Shown: in pieces, positions 12,141-12,181 of the stretch
How positions within the stretch are numbered: the first letter of the stretch is position 1
Layout of the letters: every line of letters starts with the position of its first letter
Assembly (NCBI GenBank): GCA_030452275.1
Contig: JAKDMR010000033.1
Coordinates: forward strand, 1 to 12,181
Source: Candidatus Nitrosocosmicus sp.
GTDB taxonomy: Archaea > Thermoproteota > Nitrososphaeria > Nitrososphaerales > Nitrososphaeraceae
DNA length: 12,181 bases
Direction: 5' to 3'
Made by a program: the position numbers and the translations under genes
The notes under the pieces: generated by a model
Told to the model about the DNA's origin: nothing
Database searches by the model: none
The model's input: only the letters and a program-made list of their open reading frames with translations

Positions 12141-12181
12141 CAATCAAAGAACGTTCATCAATATTATGTTTTCCTATAAAT

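Overview
The window looks like chromosome of an ammonia-oxidising or related soil archaeon of the Thaumarchaeota (Nitrososphaeria, in the style of Nitrosocosmicus/Nitrososphaera). The evidence is AT-rich DNA, genes that start about 25-35 bases after TATA-like boxes with little or no leader, a tRNA gene without encoded CCA, and a typical set of secreted proteins with N-terminal signals ending in ...AQ or ...WA (YVTN-repeat protein, soluble PQQ-type sugar dehydrogenase, small secreted protein). The phylum is an inference from style, not from a marker gene.

Layout. 1-575 is mostly non-coding with possible gene remnants. 576-1685 (+) encodes an unfamiliar protein with a two-helix membrane hairpin. 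1968-2206 is a broken ribbon-helix-helix (VapB-like) antitoxin gene. 2436-2597 (+) is a 53-residue cysteine-rich, zinc-ribbon-like protein converging on 2603-3361 (-), a diverged class III nucleotidyl-cyclase-fold protein with a 12-bp palindrome upstream. 3476-3858 (-) is a small unknown gene split by a frameshift. 4017-4703 (+) is an exported three-repeat YVTN protein followed by a terminator-like hairpin. 5054-5362 (-) is an N-terminally truncated universal stress protein. 5363-5939 holds a GC-rich double hairpin and small broken reading frames. 5940-6200 (-) is a small coiled-coil protein, possibly itself frameshifted. 6337-7911 (-) is the glucose/sorbosone dehydrogenase and 8172-8771 (-) a secreted protein of unknown function.

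From about 8960 the window changes character. A 10-bp inverted repeat with self-palindromic arms and a 15-bp palindrome precede a small gene (9165-9587) that runs straight through a tRNA-Arg(TCG) gene (9508-9582). An intact tyrosine recombinase (9637-10953) starts 54 bp past the tRNA. This is the usual anatomy of an integrated element using a tRNA 3' end as its attachment site: host to the left, element to the right. Inside the element lie a candidate small RNA or micro-ORF and a gene broken by several frameshifts (11292-12085). The other attachment site is not in the window.

The strongest overall theme is gene decay: at least six short loci carry coding-like segments that jump frame, while the long genes (524, 438, 369 and 252 residues) are intact. 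I do not see a complete new system. The cyclase-like protein, the two-helix membrane protein, the antitoxin remnant and the tRNA/integrase junction with its overlapping gene are the parts that most deserve a second look.
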